From: Leisingera sp. ANG1
GTDB lineage: Bacteria; Pseudomonadota; Alphaproteobacteria; Rhodobacterales; Rhodobacteraceae
Direction: 5' to 3'
DNA: 64,000 bases
Assembly (NCBI RefSeq): GCF_000203975.2
Contig: NZ_AFCF02000003.1
Location: 426,816-490,815 of the forward strand
In this document: piece after piece, positions 34,112 to 42,955 of the stretch
Numbering within the stretch: position 1 is the first letter of the stretch
Layout: every line of letters starts with the position of its first letter
Program-made: the position numbers and the translations under genes
The notes under the pieces: generated by a model
Seen by the model: only the letters and a program-made list of their open reading frames with translations
Told to the model about the DNA's origin: nothing
Database searches by the model: none

Positions 34112-35203
34112 TCAGCCGTGTTCCAGCAGGTGCCGGACGTTGTCCATTACCGTGTCCACCAGCTCTTGCGTCACCTCGCTGCCGGAGAAGCGGATGGCAT
34201 AACCCGCGGGGCCGTACTCACGTTCGATCGTGATGCCGCGGGCAACCTCTGTGCGGCGGGCCTTTTCGACCTTCTTTGCGGTCTTGGGACGGCCGCCGCG
34301 GCTGGGGTCCAGCGGCTCGCCTTCGGTGCTTTCGATGACCGGAACCATTGCCTCCCATTCCTCCGCTGCGGAGCGTCCGCCTGCCCGCTCCAGCGCCGCT
34401 CTCAGACGCTCTGCCGCACCCGTCCTCAAGGCGCCGGCCAGGCGCAGGCACTGGCGTTCATTCAGGCCGGTGCCGTGGCTGAGCATATCGCCGAGCTCCT
34501 CGTGGATCACCGCGAAGGAGCGGATCTTGGAGCGCTTGGCCTTGGAGGCGTGCTGGAACAGAACCGCCACCGCCTCGTCGACGCTGGCGAAGATACCGTC
34601 ATGCACTGCCGACGCCGCCGCCCGGCCGCGCTCGTACTGGCTGAGACCGGAGCGGATCTCGTTCTCTTCGATCATCGAGACCAGCGCATTGGCAATGCTG
34701 CCGGGTTCGCGGATGAAGGCCGGGATGGTCTGGAACCGGTCGCCGCCGCTGACCGCGTTGAGACGGCGCAGCGCAGTCAGGCGGCGGTAGCCGGAAACCA
34801 GCGCGAATTTTCCCGCATCCTCTGGGTTCAGCGGTTCAAAGACTTCGATCGGCAGGCGCAAACCGTTGACCGAGATCGAGGTCATCAGTTCCTGCATCTC
34901 TTCCTCGTCCAGTTCGATCCGGTCCCGGTTCAGCGCATCCGCGGTGATGTCCTCCAGCGGCAGTTCCACCGCCACCAGGCCCTTGCCCTCGGCATCGCGC
35001 AGGCGTTCGGCATCGGCCTTGTCGCGGGCGATGGCCTCACGGTCGGCCTGGGGCAGCGGGTCGGCGTGGCGGGCGGCGTCGGCCACCACGTCGGCAATCG
35101 GCGGCCGCAGGCCGGGGCTGCGGGCCAGATCCCGGTCAATGCCGGCCTCAATTTCCTTCAGCGCCTCGGGCGAAGGGGTCTCAAGCTGTCTGCGGCGTGC
35201 CAT
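34112..35203 (-). CDS. parB: ParB-family plasmid partition protein
   Basis: A 363-residue centromere-binding protein. After an N-terminal stretch that would contact ParA, it shows the ParB/Spo0J nuclease-like fold ('RIELDEEEMQELMTSISVNGLRLPIEVF', then 'FALVSGYRRLTALRRLN') and the ParB box-II type 'MIEENEIRSGLSQYERGRAA', followed by a helix-turn-helix region. It binds parS sites; the repeated palindromes just downstream are the likely targets. Its ATG lies 23 bp inside parA, indicating translational coupling. The gene order parA-parB with a separate rep fits roseobacter plasmids of non-RepABC type. Confidence 0.88.
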   Translation of the reverse strand: MARRRQLETPSPEALKEIEAGIDRDLARSPGLRPPIADVVADAARHADPLPQADREAIARDKADAERLRDAEGKGLVAVELPLEDITADALNRDRIELDEEEMQELMTSISVNGLRLPIEVFEPLNPEDAGKFALVSGYRRLTALRRLNAVSGGDRFQTIPAFIREPGSIANALVSMIEENEIRSGLSQYERGRAAASAVHDGIFASVDEAVAVLFQHASKAKRSKIRSFAVIHEELGDMLSHGTGLNERQCLRLAGALRTGAAERLRAALERAGGRSAAEEWEAMVPVIESTEGEPLDPSRGGRPKTAKKVEKARRTEVARGITIEREYGPAGYAIRFSGSEVTQELVDTVMDNVRHLLEHG

Positions 35204-36605
35204 CTGCTCTGTCCTCTTTCTGGGTCTGTTCTGCCTGCTCCATCTGCTGATCGCGCCACCAGCTGCCGATCAGTAGCTCCTTGAATTCCGCATAGGTGCG
35301 GTCGAACACTTCACGCCCGCGCACATAGGTCTCGCGGTTGAAGTTGCGGTAGTCGGCCTCGTAGATGCCGGACACGCTTTCGCCGGCCTGGCCGACCATG
35401 GCGGTGTAATCCTGCCGGTAGGCATTCATCATGTCGCCGAAATAAGCCTGGATCACATTGGCCAGATCGCTTTGCTGGCTGGCGTCAAAGCGGGTGATCA
35501 GGGCCCGGACCACGTCCCATTCGAACTTCATCTCGGGGAGCCCTGCGCGGCGGCGGCCGGCGTTTTCGCCGTCCTCGATAGAGGCGAAGGTGGAATAAAG
35601 CATGTCGAAGAAGCGGCCCGTCGAGTCGAACTCCAGGAACGACGCGCCAAGCGGCACCATCAGGATGTCGGCGGCGGCCAGTGCGTTGATCGTCAGGTAT
35701 CCCAGGGCAGGGGGGGTATCCAGGAGCACGATGTCGTAGTCATCGAGCGCGCCGCCCTGGTCCAGCGCATTGGTCAGCGCGTCCCACAGCGCCCAGTTGC
35801 GCAAGCCCATCCGCCAGACCGGGATCTGGAACTCCGCCCAGTACAGGTTCAGCTGCGCGCCGATCAGGTCGATGTTGGGCCAGTGGGTTTTCTGGACCAC
35901 GTTTCGCAGCGAAACCTCCCTGGCCTCGGTCAGAGTTTCATCGAGCGGAATGGCGTTGAGGCCGGAAGCGGCGCGGACCTTGTTTTCGGCCTCAACCGCA
36001 TCCGCATAATCACGGGCGAGGAGGGGGAAGACGGTCTGCCATTCATCGGCCACCTGGCCGCCGAGGATCGAGGTCATCGAGCCCTGGGAGTCGAGATCGA
36101 CCACCAGCACCTTGTAGCCGTCGAGCGCCGCCGACATCGCCAGATGCGCCGCGGTCGAGGTCTTGCCGACGCCGCCCTTGAAGTTGGCAACCGCGACCAC
36201 CTTGGCGGGCAGGCCCTCGGGGCGGTAGGGGCGGTACTCCTTGGTGGAGATGCCTTCCTCCGCGAAATGGTCGCGCAGTTTCAGCACTTCCTCCAGGGTG
36301 AACCATTTGGAGCCGCTGGCGCCTTCGCCCTGGGGCAGGTCGGGGTTCTTGTTCAGCACCCGGCGCAGGTGGGCGGGGGCCACCGGGATCAGGTAGCGGG
36401 TGATCTCCCAGGTGGAGAACTTGCGCAGCCGCTTGCGCCCGTCGGGAGCGTAGCCGCGCTTGGCCAGATCATCGCGGCCGCGCCCTGCAAATGCGGCTGC
36501 CTTGGCGAATCTGGCGGTGTCGACCAGCTCACCGAGCTTGGCCGCTGCAGCCTCCGGATCCAGGTTGAAATAGGGGGGCAGGGGGGTATCAGGTTTCTTT
36601 GCCAT
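35181..36605 (-). CDS. parA: ParA-family partition ATPase with N-terminal DNA-binding region
   Basis: A 474-residue ATPase. The deviant Walker A 'KGGVGKTS' is at residues 143-150, Walker A' 'VLVVDLDSQGSMTSILGG' follows, and 'DIVLLDTPPALGYLTINALAAADI' is Walker B. The 130-residue N-terminal extension ('KRLRKFSTWEITRYLIPVAPAHLRRVL') looks like the helix-turn-helix of type Ia ParA proteins, which repress their own operon. I chose the ATG at 36605 ('MAKKPDTPLPPYF'); the frame is open to 36770 but that part is origin sequence. It carries a parS-like palindrome in its coding sequence at 35900-35916. Confidence 0.88.
   Translation of the reverse strand: MAKKPDTPLPPYFNLDPEAAAAKLGELVDTARFAKAAAFAGRGRDDLAKRGYAPDGRKRLRKFSTWEITRYLIPVAPAHLRRVLNKNPDLPQGEGASGSKWFTLEEVLKLRDHFAEEGISTKEYRPYRPEGLPAKVVAVANFKGGVGKTSTAAHLAMSAALDGYKVLVVDLDSQGSMTSILGGQVADEWQTVFPLLARDYADAVEAENKVRAASGLNAIPLDETLTEAREVSLRNVVQKTHWPNIDLIGAQLNLYWAEFQIPVWRMGLRNWALWDALTNALDQGGALDDYDIVLLDTPPALGYLTINALAAADILMVPLGASFLEFDSTGRFFDMLYSTFASIEDGENAGRRRAGLPEMKFEWDVVRALITRFDASQQSDLANVIQAYFGDMMNAYRQDYTAMVGQAGESVSGIYEADYRNFNRETYVRGREVFDRTYAEFKELLIGSWWRDQQMEQAEQTQKEDRADGTPQTA
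35900..35916. promoter_or_regulatory. parS-like palindrome inside parA (one mismatch)
   Basis: CGTTTCGCAGCGAAACC differs from the cluster consensus only in its first base, keeping a perfect 15-nt core GTTTCGCAGCGAAAC (35901-35915). It is 1.8 kb from the main cluster, within codons of parA. Chance occurrence of a 15-nt core is unlikely in this span. Confidence 0.6.
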
Positions 36606-37196
36606 GTGCCTTATGCCTCGGGTATATCGCCTGTTTGGCGTGTTATCCCGGTTTTTGTCGCACATCCTGGGCAGAGAGTGAATCATTATCTGACAGCGCA
36701 TCTGTTTTCCGCTGCCGTCCGTATCCCGCGGATAATATGAGTCTTTTCCCCAAAAATTACTATGGCACAAACAGGTTGAAATGTTGTGAATCTTTGATTC
36801 AGTTTAGAGTCTTTAGGTCAGGTAATCCTTTATATTTCATACGGTTAAGAGTGTTTGGGCACCTGTCTCCGGTACCAAAGGAACCCATTTCCGGGATCAT
36901 GGGTACCTGTCTGCGGGAAGAAGGGTTCCGATTCGCAGGAGGAGGGGCACCCGCGACTCAGAAGGCCGGTTTCGGGCGGTTTCCGGCCTCAGATTAGCCT
37001 GAAAAGCAGGTTTTCGGGGTCAGATTTCCGCAGAAATTCAGGGGCGGATGCCAAAGGTACCCGTTTGCGGGACGGGGCTCTCCCGTAAAAGGGTGCCCAA
37101 AGCAGGATTGAGAACGGGTGCCTTTTCCGTCATAGTAGCCCCGAGAGCAGATCCCGGAGAGTCGCAAAGGCCGAAGCGGGACGAAAGGGCAGGGCG
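36606..37196. other. Probable replication origin region with iteron-like repeats
   Basis: This 591-bp gene-free stretch between divergent parA and rep contains an AT-rich block (about 36755-36850), a perfect inverted repeat TGAATCTTTGATTCA at 36787-36801, and then a run of degenerate repeats beginning GGG(C/T)ACC or similar: near 36857, 36880, 36901, 36923, 36944, 37056, 37091 and 37116. The clearest pair is GGGTACCTGTCTGCGGG (36901-36917) and GGTACCCGTTTGCGGG (37056-37071). Rep_3 initiators bind such iterons. No classical DnaA box was found by eye. The region must also hold the parA and rep promoters. Confidence 0.6.
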
Positions 37197-38495
37197 ATGG
37201 ACGCTGATAACATCCCGCACAGCAAGCTGACAGGCCCCCTGCGCCGGGGGTCGGTAAAGAAGAACGTGGCGGCGATCCATGTCTCCGGCAAGCTGACGCT
37301 CTTGCAGCGGAAGCTGTCGAACGTGCTGCTGCTCAATGCCTATGACGCGCTGGTCACCAAGCCCAAGCACCAGATCGACGCGCAGACGCTGTGCCTGATG
37401 GTGGGCTACAATTCCAACGATATGGAGACGCTGAAGCAGTCGCTGCGCTCCTTGGCGGAGACGGTGGCGGAATGGGACATGCTGGATGAGCAGGGGCGGC
37501 AGGAGTGGGGCGTGAGTTCCCTGTTGTCCTACGCCAAGCTGTCGGGCGGGGTCTGCGAGTACGCCTATTCGCCCGCACTGGCGGAAAAGCTGCATGACCC
37601 CAAGGTCTTTGCCCTGATCAATCTGAACATTCAGCGGCGGTTCACCAGCGGCCATGCGCTGGCGCTTTATGAAAACTGCTACCGCTTTGTGCGGACGGGA
37701 TCGACCGGCTGGTGGGACATTGCGCTGTTCCGCCGCCTGATGGGGGTGGATGGCAGCGCCTATTACGAGAGCTTCAAGCATCTGAATGCCAAGATCATCA
37801 AGCCGGCAGTGGCGGAGGTGAACAAGACCTCCAACATTCTGCTGACACCGGAGTTCAAGAAGATGGGCCGGCAGGTGGCGGAGGTGCGGTTCCTGATCAA
37901 GGAGAACCCGCAGCTGGCGATGCTGGATATCGACGACGGGGCAGGGGTGCGGCAGGGGGCTGTTTATACCCAGCTGATGGAGCTGGGGGTCAGCGACCGG
38001 CTGGCGCGGCAGTGGATTGCCGAGCATGGCGAGGACTATGTCGCCGAGAAGGTCGGCTATCTGAAGGGGCGCAAGGGCGTCGACAGCCCGGTGCGCTACC
38101 TGAGTGCGGCCTTGCGGGACGACTACAAGGATGCGCCGGCCGAAACGGCCAAGGCGGTTTCGCCGGAGGTGCTGGCCGCGGCAGAGGCGCGCAAGGCGGC
38201 AGAGGCCGAGGCGGCGCGGACAGCGGCGGCAGAGGATGCGGCCAAGGCGCGGGAACGGTCCCTGCGCGCGCAGAAGCTGGAGCGGATCCGGGAGCTGGCG
38301 GCGGGGCGCTCGCCCACCCAGCGGGATGCCGACAAGCGGCTGTTCCTGAGCCGCTTGGAGGATGAGATCGACCGCGAGGAATTCCGCAACCGCGGCTGGA
38401 GTGCGGCGCTGCTGGCGGGACCGATGGCGGAGTTCTGGGAAGAGCTGATCCCCGGTGCGCTGGAGGATCTGGCGGAGCTGGAAAGCGGGCAATAG
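37197..38495 (+). CDS. Rep_3-type plasmid replication initiator
   Basis: A 432-residue initiator. Residues about 25-240 show the paired winged-helix pattern of the Rep_3 family ('SGKLTLLQRKLSNVLLLNAYD', 'DMETLKQSLRSLAETVAEWDM', 'ALALYENCYRFVRTGSTGWWDIALFRRLMGV'). The C-terminal third is Ala/Glu/Arg-rich, probably a long helix ('EARKAAEAEAARTAAAEDAAKAR'). It would bind the upstream iterons and open the origin. Together with the divergent parAB it defines a single-copy-type low-copy replicon; no repC of the RepABC system is present. In the roseobacter scheme it would be a RepB-type module, which I infer from memory. Confidence 0.82.
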   Translation: MDADNIPHSKLTGPLRRGSVKKNVAAIHVSGKLTLLQRKLSNVLLLNAYDALVTKPKHQIDAQTLCLMVGYNSNDMETLKQSLRSLAETVAEWDMLDEQGRQEWGVSSLLSYAKLSGGVCEYAYSPALAEKLHDPKVFALINLNIQRRFTSGHALALYENCYRFVRTGSTGWWDIALFRRLMGVDGSAYYESFKHLNAKIIKPAVAEVNKTSNILLTPEFKKMGRQVAEVRFLIKENPQLAMLDIDDGAGVRQGAVYTQLMELGVSDRLARQWIAEHGEDYVAEKVGYLKGRKGVDSPVRYLSAALRDDYKDAPAETAKAVSPEVLAAAEARKAAEAEAARTAAAEDAAKARERSLRAQKLERIRELAAGRSPTQRDADKRLFLSRLEDEIDREEFRNRGWSAALLAGPMAEFWEELIPGALEDLAELESGQ

Positions 38496-38541
38496 CCGGC
38501 AGGGATGCCGCCCCCGGCTGCCCGGCAGCTGGAGCCGGATT

Positions 38542-39414
38542 TCAGGACGCGCGCCCGGGGGCCCGGTTCAGCCTCGCCGTGATTTCAGACAGGCGTGACC
38601 AGGTTTGCAGGGTGACCGGCAGGCTGAGCGAGGCCTCGGCAAAGTCCCAGGAATAGGCGACAATCGAGAACACTGCGCCGGCGGTGACTGTCATCATCGC
38701 GGCGGCGAACCAGAGATTGAACAGGATCAGCGCCAGCAGGAGGGCAAAGACCGCGCCGTAGAGGATGGCCTCGGCATCCGACAGCTGCACCTCAAAGCGG
38801 CGCAGGCGCCGCAGATGGGCCAGCGTTGACCCCTGTGCGCGTTTCTCCAGCACGCCGACCTGGCGCTCGGTCTGCTGGTTGAGCTGGCCGTTGAGGCGGA
38901 AGAAGCGGCGGTGGAACAGGGCATAGACGGCGGCCATGCCAAAGGCGGCAGCCAGGGCAGCGAGGGCCAGCTGCTGCGCAAAGGCAAACAGCACCGTGAT
39001 GGAGACCGCGAATTGCACGCCTGCGGCCATCGCGGAGGGCAGGGTGTCTTCCAGGAAGTCCACCAGCTCGCGCCCCATGTCCAGCCGGGCGTTCAGGGCT
39101 GAGACCGGCAGGGCGGCGGAGCGCGCCGCCTGCGCCTTGCCCAGTTCGACGCGGATGGTGCCATAGGCGCGGGTATCATAGAGACGGCGGGTGACGCCAA
39201 GCGCAACCAGCGCGGCCAGCAGGCCCGCCAGATGCCACAGGGCGCGGGGGGTTTCACCCAGCAGACCGTCGATGGCAAAGCCGATGAACAGCGGAACAAG
39301 CGCGGTCAGGGCGGCCTCGCCCAGCGTCAGCGCCCAGGTGAGCGCAATGCGGCCCTTGAAGACCGTCAGCAGTGATAGAAGGGTCAGACCCCGGCCGGCC
39401 AGCATCGCAGTCAC
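38542..39414 (-). CDS. ABC transporter six-transmembrane domain protein without an ATPase domain
   Basis: A 290-residue membrane protein that matches the first two-thirds of an ABC exporter ('ALTALVPLFIGFAIDGLLG', 'RRLYDTRAYGTIRVELGKAQ', then helices to about residue 275) and then stops. There is no Walker A, signature or Walker B in or next to it, so it is not simply a frameshifted transporter. It overlaps the DUF2141 gene upstream by 4 bp and ends the RND operon. It might use an ATPase encoded elsewhere or have lost transport activity. Confidence 0.75.
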   Translation of the reverse strand: MTAMLAGRGLTLLSLLTVFKGRIALTWALTLGEAALTALVPLFIGFAIDGLLGETPRALWHLAGLLAALVALGVTRRLYDTRAYGTIRVELGKAQAARSAALPVSALNARLDMGRELVDFLEDTLPSAMAAGVQFAVSITVLFAFAQQLALAALAAAFGMAAVYALFHRRFFRLNGQLNQQTERQVGVLEKRAQGSTLAHLRRLRRFEVQLSDAEAILYGAVFALLLALILFNLWFAAAMMTVTAGAVFSIVAYSWDFAEASLSLPVTLQTWSRLSEITARLNRAPGRAS

Positions 39415-39827
39415 CCGCCGTAGAACACATGGATCTTGGTATTGCCCGGGGCAACCGAAGCTTCGGCGAAACCGGGTTCGTCCTGCGGGCTGCCGGCGCC
39501 TGAAACGCCGATGCCTTCGAGCGGCCGGCCGCCGTTGAAGTTCAGGTCCTCGTCGCCGTTTTCGTCGTGAAAGAGAACCACCGCATAGGGGCCTGCGGTC
39601 AGTTCCGGGAAGGCATGCGCGGTGCTGCCAGGCCGGGCGGGGACCGCGGCAAAGGCCTCGGCTTGCCAGAAGTCCAGCGTTTCGTAGGCCTTGGCCTCGC
39701 TGAAGACAGCGATCAGGATATTGCCTTGGCTGTTGCGGGTGCCGTCGATGGTGAGGCGCAGACCCTCGGCCGAGGCGGGGGAGGAGAGGACTGTCAGAAC
39801 GGCGGCGAGGGTGAGGAAGCGGGTCAT
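39411..39827 (-). CDS. DUF2141 domain protein, secreted
   Basis: A 138-residue protein with a signal peptide ('TLAAVLTVLSSPASA') and a DUF2141 domain: 'NSQGNILIAVFSEAKAYE', 'FPELTAGPYAVVLFHDENGDEDLNFN' and a C-terminal 'FAEASVAPGNTKIHVFY'. DUF2141 proteins are small periplasmic or surface beta-rich proteins of unknown role. It overlaps the RND pump gene by 4 bp on one side and the ABC membrane protein by 4 bp on the other, so it is translated with them. Confidence 0.82.
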   Translation of the reverse strand: MTRFLTLAAVLTVLSSPASAEGLRLTIDGTRNSQGNILIAVFSEAKAYETLDFWQAEAFAAVPARPGSTAHAFPELTAGPYAVVLFHDENGDEDLNFNGGRPLEGIGVSGAGSPQDEPGFAEASVAPGNTKIHVFYGG

Positions 39828-42800
39828 GCGGGTTTCCTGTGTTCAGGTTGCGGGGAAGGGGGGAGGCGGAAGAGGGCGATAATGTCTTCTGCGATGGCGA
39901 TCAGCACCGGCACCAGAATGAGCATCAGGGCGGTGCCGAACAGCTCGCCAAAGGCCAGGGAGACCGCGGCGGGGATCAGGTATTGCGCCTGTTCCGACGT
40001 TTCCGAGAGCAGCGGCAGCAGGCCGATCACCGTGGTGGCAGTGGTCAGGAAAATCGCCTGGAAGCGGCCAATACCCGCCTGATGCAGGGCGCGGGCAACG
40101 GTCCCGCCCCCTTCGCGGGCCTGATTGTAGCGGGTGATCATCACCAGGCTGTCGTTCACGATCACGCCGGTGAGCGCGAGCATTCCGAAGAATGACAAGA
40201 GCGACAGCGGCACATCCATGATCAGATGGCCAACAGCGGCGGCGACAAAGCCGAAGGGCACGATGGCCAGGATCACAAAGGGCTGCCAGTAGCTTTGGAG
40301 CGGCACCGCCATCAGCACATAGATCAGCACCGCCGCGAGGATCAGTGCGCGCAGCAGCCCGCCCTGAATTTCCTCCGTCTCCTCGAGCTCGCCTGCGGCG
40401 GCGATTTGGACGCTGGGGTATTTGGCGGCCAGCTGCGGCACCAGCTGTTCAAAGACGGCCTGGCCGACCTCGCCGGGCGCGGCCACTGCGCGGTCGATTG
40501 CTGCCGCCACGGTGTTGACCCGCCGCCCGTCGCGGCGGTGGATCACGCCAGAGACATAGCTGCCCTCAATATCGGCGACGGTCCCCAGCGGCACCCAGGC
40601 GCCAGTGTTGCTGCGCAGGCGCAGCTGCATCAGGTCGCTGATGGTGTCGCGGGCCGCGCGGTTGTTCTGCACCAGCACCCGGACCTCTGACCCGTCCCGG
40701 CGGATGCGGGCAACTTCGGCACCGCCGAAGCCGTTGCCGATCTGGCTGGCAAGGGTTTCCGTAGTGAAACCGAGATTGCGGGCGTCAGGGCGCAGGCGCA
40801 GTTTTAGTTCCGGCTGGCCGCCGGCCATCCCGTCGCGGATGCTGGACACACCTTCGATGCCGCCAAGGAAGGCGCGCATCTCAGCGCTGGCCTGGCGCAG
40901 CAGGTCTTCGTCCTTGGACATCAGGCGGATGCGGAAGCCGCCTGCCAGTTCCTCGGAGCCGGTGAAATCCAGCTCGGTTGCGCCCTCGACCGCGCCGGTG
41001 CGTTCGCGCCACAGGCGGACCACGTCCAGGATCGGCACCTGCGGACGGTCTGCCACCGGCAGCATCTCGGCATAGATCTGGGCGCTGCCTGCGCTGCTGA
41101 TGATGGTGAAGAAGGTTTTGACCGGCGGTGTTTCCATCCCGGCCTTTTCGGCCAGTTCCCGGTTCAGCGCATGGCCCGCCGCCTCGATCCGGTCTACATT
41201 TGCGCGGGTCAGGGCAAAGGGCGCGCGGGCGTCCATTTCCAGGTTCATGGTAATGACCTGGCCCGGGACCTCAGGGAAGAAAACGGTGCGGACCTTGCCC
41301 TTCACCATCAGACCCAGCCCCAGACAGGCCGCGGCGATGAACAGCACCAGGACGGCATAGCGGTAGGCTACGGAGACCGCCAGAAGCGGCTGATAGATCC
41401 GGTCGCGGACCCAGCAAAGCCCGCCCCGCGCGCCGTCCTGGATGCGGCCCCACAGGCGGCTGAGCAGATAGCGGCGGCGCGGCTGCAGCGGCACATGGGC
41501 CAGATGCGCGGGCAGGATGAACTTGCTTTCGATCAGGGAGAAGATCAGGGCCAGGATCACAATGCCGGAGAAACCGGCCAGCGCCTTGCCCAGCGGGTTG
41601 TCGATCAGCAGCATCGGGAAGAAGGCGGCGATGGTGGTCAGCACGCCAAAGACGGTTGCGACGGCGACCTTGTGCACGCCTTTTTCGGTGCCTTCTACCG
41701 GGTCTTTCACCTTGCGGCGTTCCTCGAACACGCTTTCGCCGACCACCACCGCGTCGTCGACCAGGATCCCAAGGGCGAGGATCAGGCCGAAGGTGGTCAC
41801 GTCGTTCAGCGAGTAGTCTACCCATTTGGAGCCTGCCACCGCGATGGCGCCCATGACCGAGATGGGAATGCCCATTGCCACCCAGAACGCCAGCCGCACG
41901 TTCAGGAAAACCGAGAGCATCAGCACCACCAGGATCAGCCCCTGCACGCCGTTGGATTTCAGCAGCGCCAGCCGGTCGGCGATGTAGCCGGCGCTGTCGC
42001 CCCAGACCTCAATTTGGACCGAGGGCGGCAGCTGGCGTTCGAAGTCCGCCGCCACGCTGCGGACAACGCGGCTGATTTCCAGCAGGTTTTCCTTTTGCCC
42101 GACCAGCACCTCCATGCCGACGGTGGGGCTGCCGTTGAGGCGGAACAGGAAGTCGCCCTCCAGGTGGCCGTCCTCGATTGTGGCGATGTCGCGCAGCGGA
42201 ACATGCGAGCCGTCCTCGCGTTCGATCACCGGCAGGGCGCCGTATTCCGGCGCGTAGCGGGCCCGGTTGTCGGCGCGCAGGTGGATGGTGCCATCCTGGG
42301 TGCGCAGCTGGCCTGCCTGGAAGGTCAGCGAGTTTGACTGGATCGCCGCCGCCACATCGCCGGCGGTCAGCCCGTACTGGCGCAGCCGTTCCGGGTCCGC
42401 CTCGATCCTCAGTTCGCGCGGGATCAGGCCCCAGATCTTGAGCCGCGACAGTTCCGGCTGGGCCAGCAGCTCCTCCTTCAGCCGTTGGGCCAGGGTTTGC
42501 AGGGTGGCCGGGCCGGCTTGGCCGTGCAGGTTCACGTAGAGCGCCGGGAAGTCGAAGCCCGAAGCCTCAATCACCGGGCGGCGGGCCTTGTCCGGCAGAT
42601 CGGCCAGCCCGTCGATGCGGATGCGGACCCGGTCCAGCACCGCCTGCAGTTTCTCGCCGCCCGCGCGGCGGACCGAGATGGTGCTGAGGCCGTTGGCCGA
42701 CAGCGAGGTGATGCTGCGCACACCCTCCAGGCCTTCGAGCGCCTGTTCGGCTTTTTGCGTCACCAGCTCATCCACCTGGGCCGCGGTGGCGCCTGGGTAT

Positions 42801-42952
42801 TCGATAGAAATTTCGACGCTTTCCGGCGGGATGCGCGGGAAGCCTTCGATCCGGATCGACACCAGGGTCTGCACCCCGAGGAACAGGATCAGTGCCATCA
42901 TCAGGTTGGCGGCGACGGGGTTGCGGATGAACCAGGCGGTCAGGGCGTGCAT
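39824..42952 (-). CDS. RND-family efflux transporter inner-membrane subunit (AcrB/MdtB class)
   Basis: A 1042-residue proton-driven pump subunit, full family length. The N-terminal helix ('WFIRNPVAANLMMALILFLG') and the proton-relay pair in 'ALGILVDDAVVVGESVFEE' (about residues 395-412) are present; 'GVIVNDSLVMITRYNQAREGG' marks the late helix near the C-terminus, and the two large periplasmic repeats separate the helix groups. Preceded by a periplasmic adaptor gene with 3 bp between them. No outer-membrane channel gene is in the operon, so it must borrow a TolC-like partner. Substrates unknown. Confidence 0.93.
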   Translation of the reverse strand: MHALTAWFIRNPVAANLMMALILFLGVQTLVSIRIEGFPRIPPESVEISIEYPGATAAQVDELVTQKAEQALEGLEGVRSITSLSANGLSTISVRRAGGEKLQAVLDRVRIRIDGLADLPDKARRPVIEASGFDFPALYVNLHGQAGPATLQTLAQRLKEELLAQPELSRLKIWGLIPRELRIEADPERLRQYGLTAGDVAAAIQSNSLTFQAGQLRTQDGTIHLRADNRARYAPEYGALPVIEREDGSHVPLRDIATIEDGHLEGDFLFRLNGSPTVGMEVLVGQKENLLEISRVVRSVAADFERQLPPSVQIEVWGDSAGYIADRLALLKSNGVQGLILVVLMLSVFLNVRLAFWVAMGIPISVMGAIAVAGSKWVDYSLNDVTTFGLILALGILVDDAVVVGESVFEERRKVKDPVEGTEKGVHKVAVATVFGVLTTIAAFFPMLLIDNPLGKALAGFSGIVILALIFSLIESKFILPAHLAHVPLQPRRRYLLSRLWGRIQDGARGGLCWVRDRIYQPLLAVSVAYRYAVLVLFIAAACLGLGLMVKGKVRTVFFPEVPGQVITMNLEMDARAPFALTRANVDRIEAAGHALNRELAEKAGMETPPVKTFFTIISSAGSAQIYAEMLPVADRPQVPILDVVRLWRERTGAVEGATELDFTGSEELAGGFRIRLMSKDEDLLRQASAEMRAFLGGIEGVSSIRDGMAGGQPELKLRLRPDARNLGFTTETLASQIGNGFGGAEVARIRRDGSEVRVLVQNNRAARDTISDLMQLRLRSNTGAWVPLGTVADIEGSYVSGVIHRRDGRRVNTVAAAIDRAVAAPGEVGQAVFEQLVPQLAAKYPSVQIAAAGELEETEEIQGGLLRALILAAVLIYVLMAVPLQSYWQPFVILAIVPFGFVAAAVGHLIMDVPLSLLSFFGMLALTGVIVNDSLVMITRYNQAREGGGTVARALHQAGIGRFQAIFLTTATTVIGLLPLLSETSEQAQYLIPAAVSLAFGELFGTALMLILVPVLIAIAEDIIALFRLPPSPQPEHRKPA

Positions 42953-42955
42953 GGC

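Noticed and set aside
33575..35284. Open frame of 569 codons on the plus strand
   Set aside because: It crosses the parS-like cluster and is antisense to parB. Its translation contains repeated translated palindromes and no domain.
34112..38495. RepABC-type replication module
   Set aside because: ParA and ParB are present, but the initiator is a separate Rep_3-type gene in the opposite direction and no repC-like gene or repB-repC antisense RNA region is seen.
38542..39414. Frameshifted ABC exporter whose ATPase part lies downstream
   Set aside because: The sequence after 38542 in all frames is the end of rep, with no Walker A, signature or Walker B remnant.
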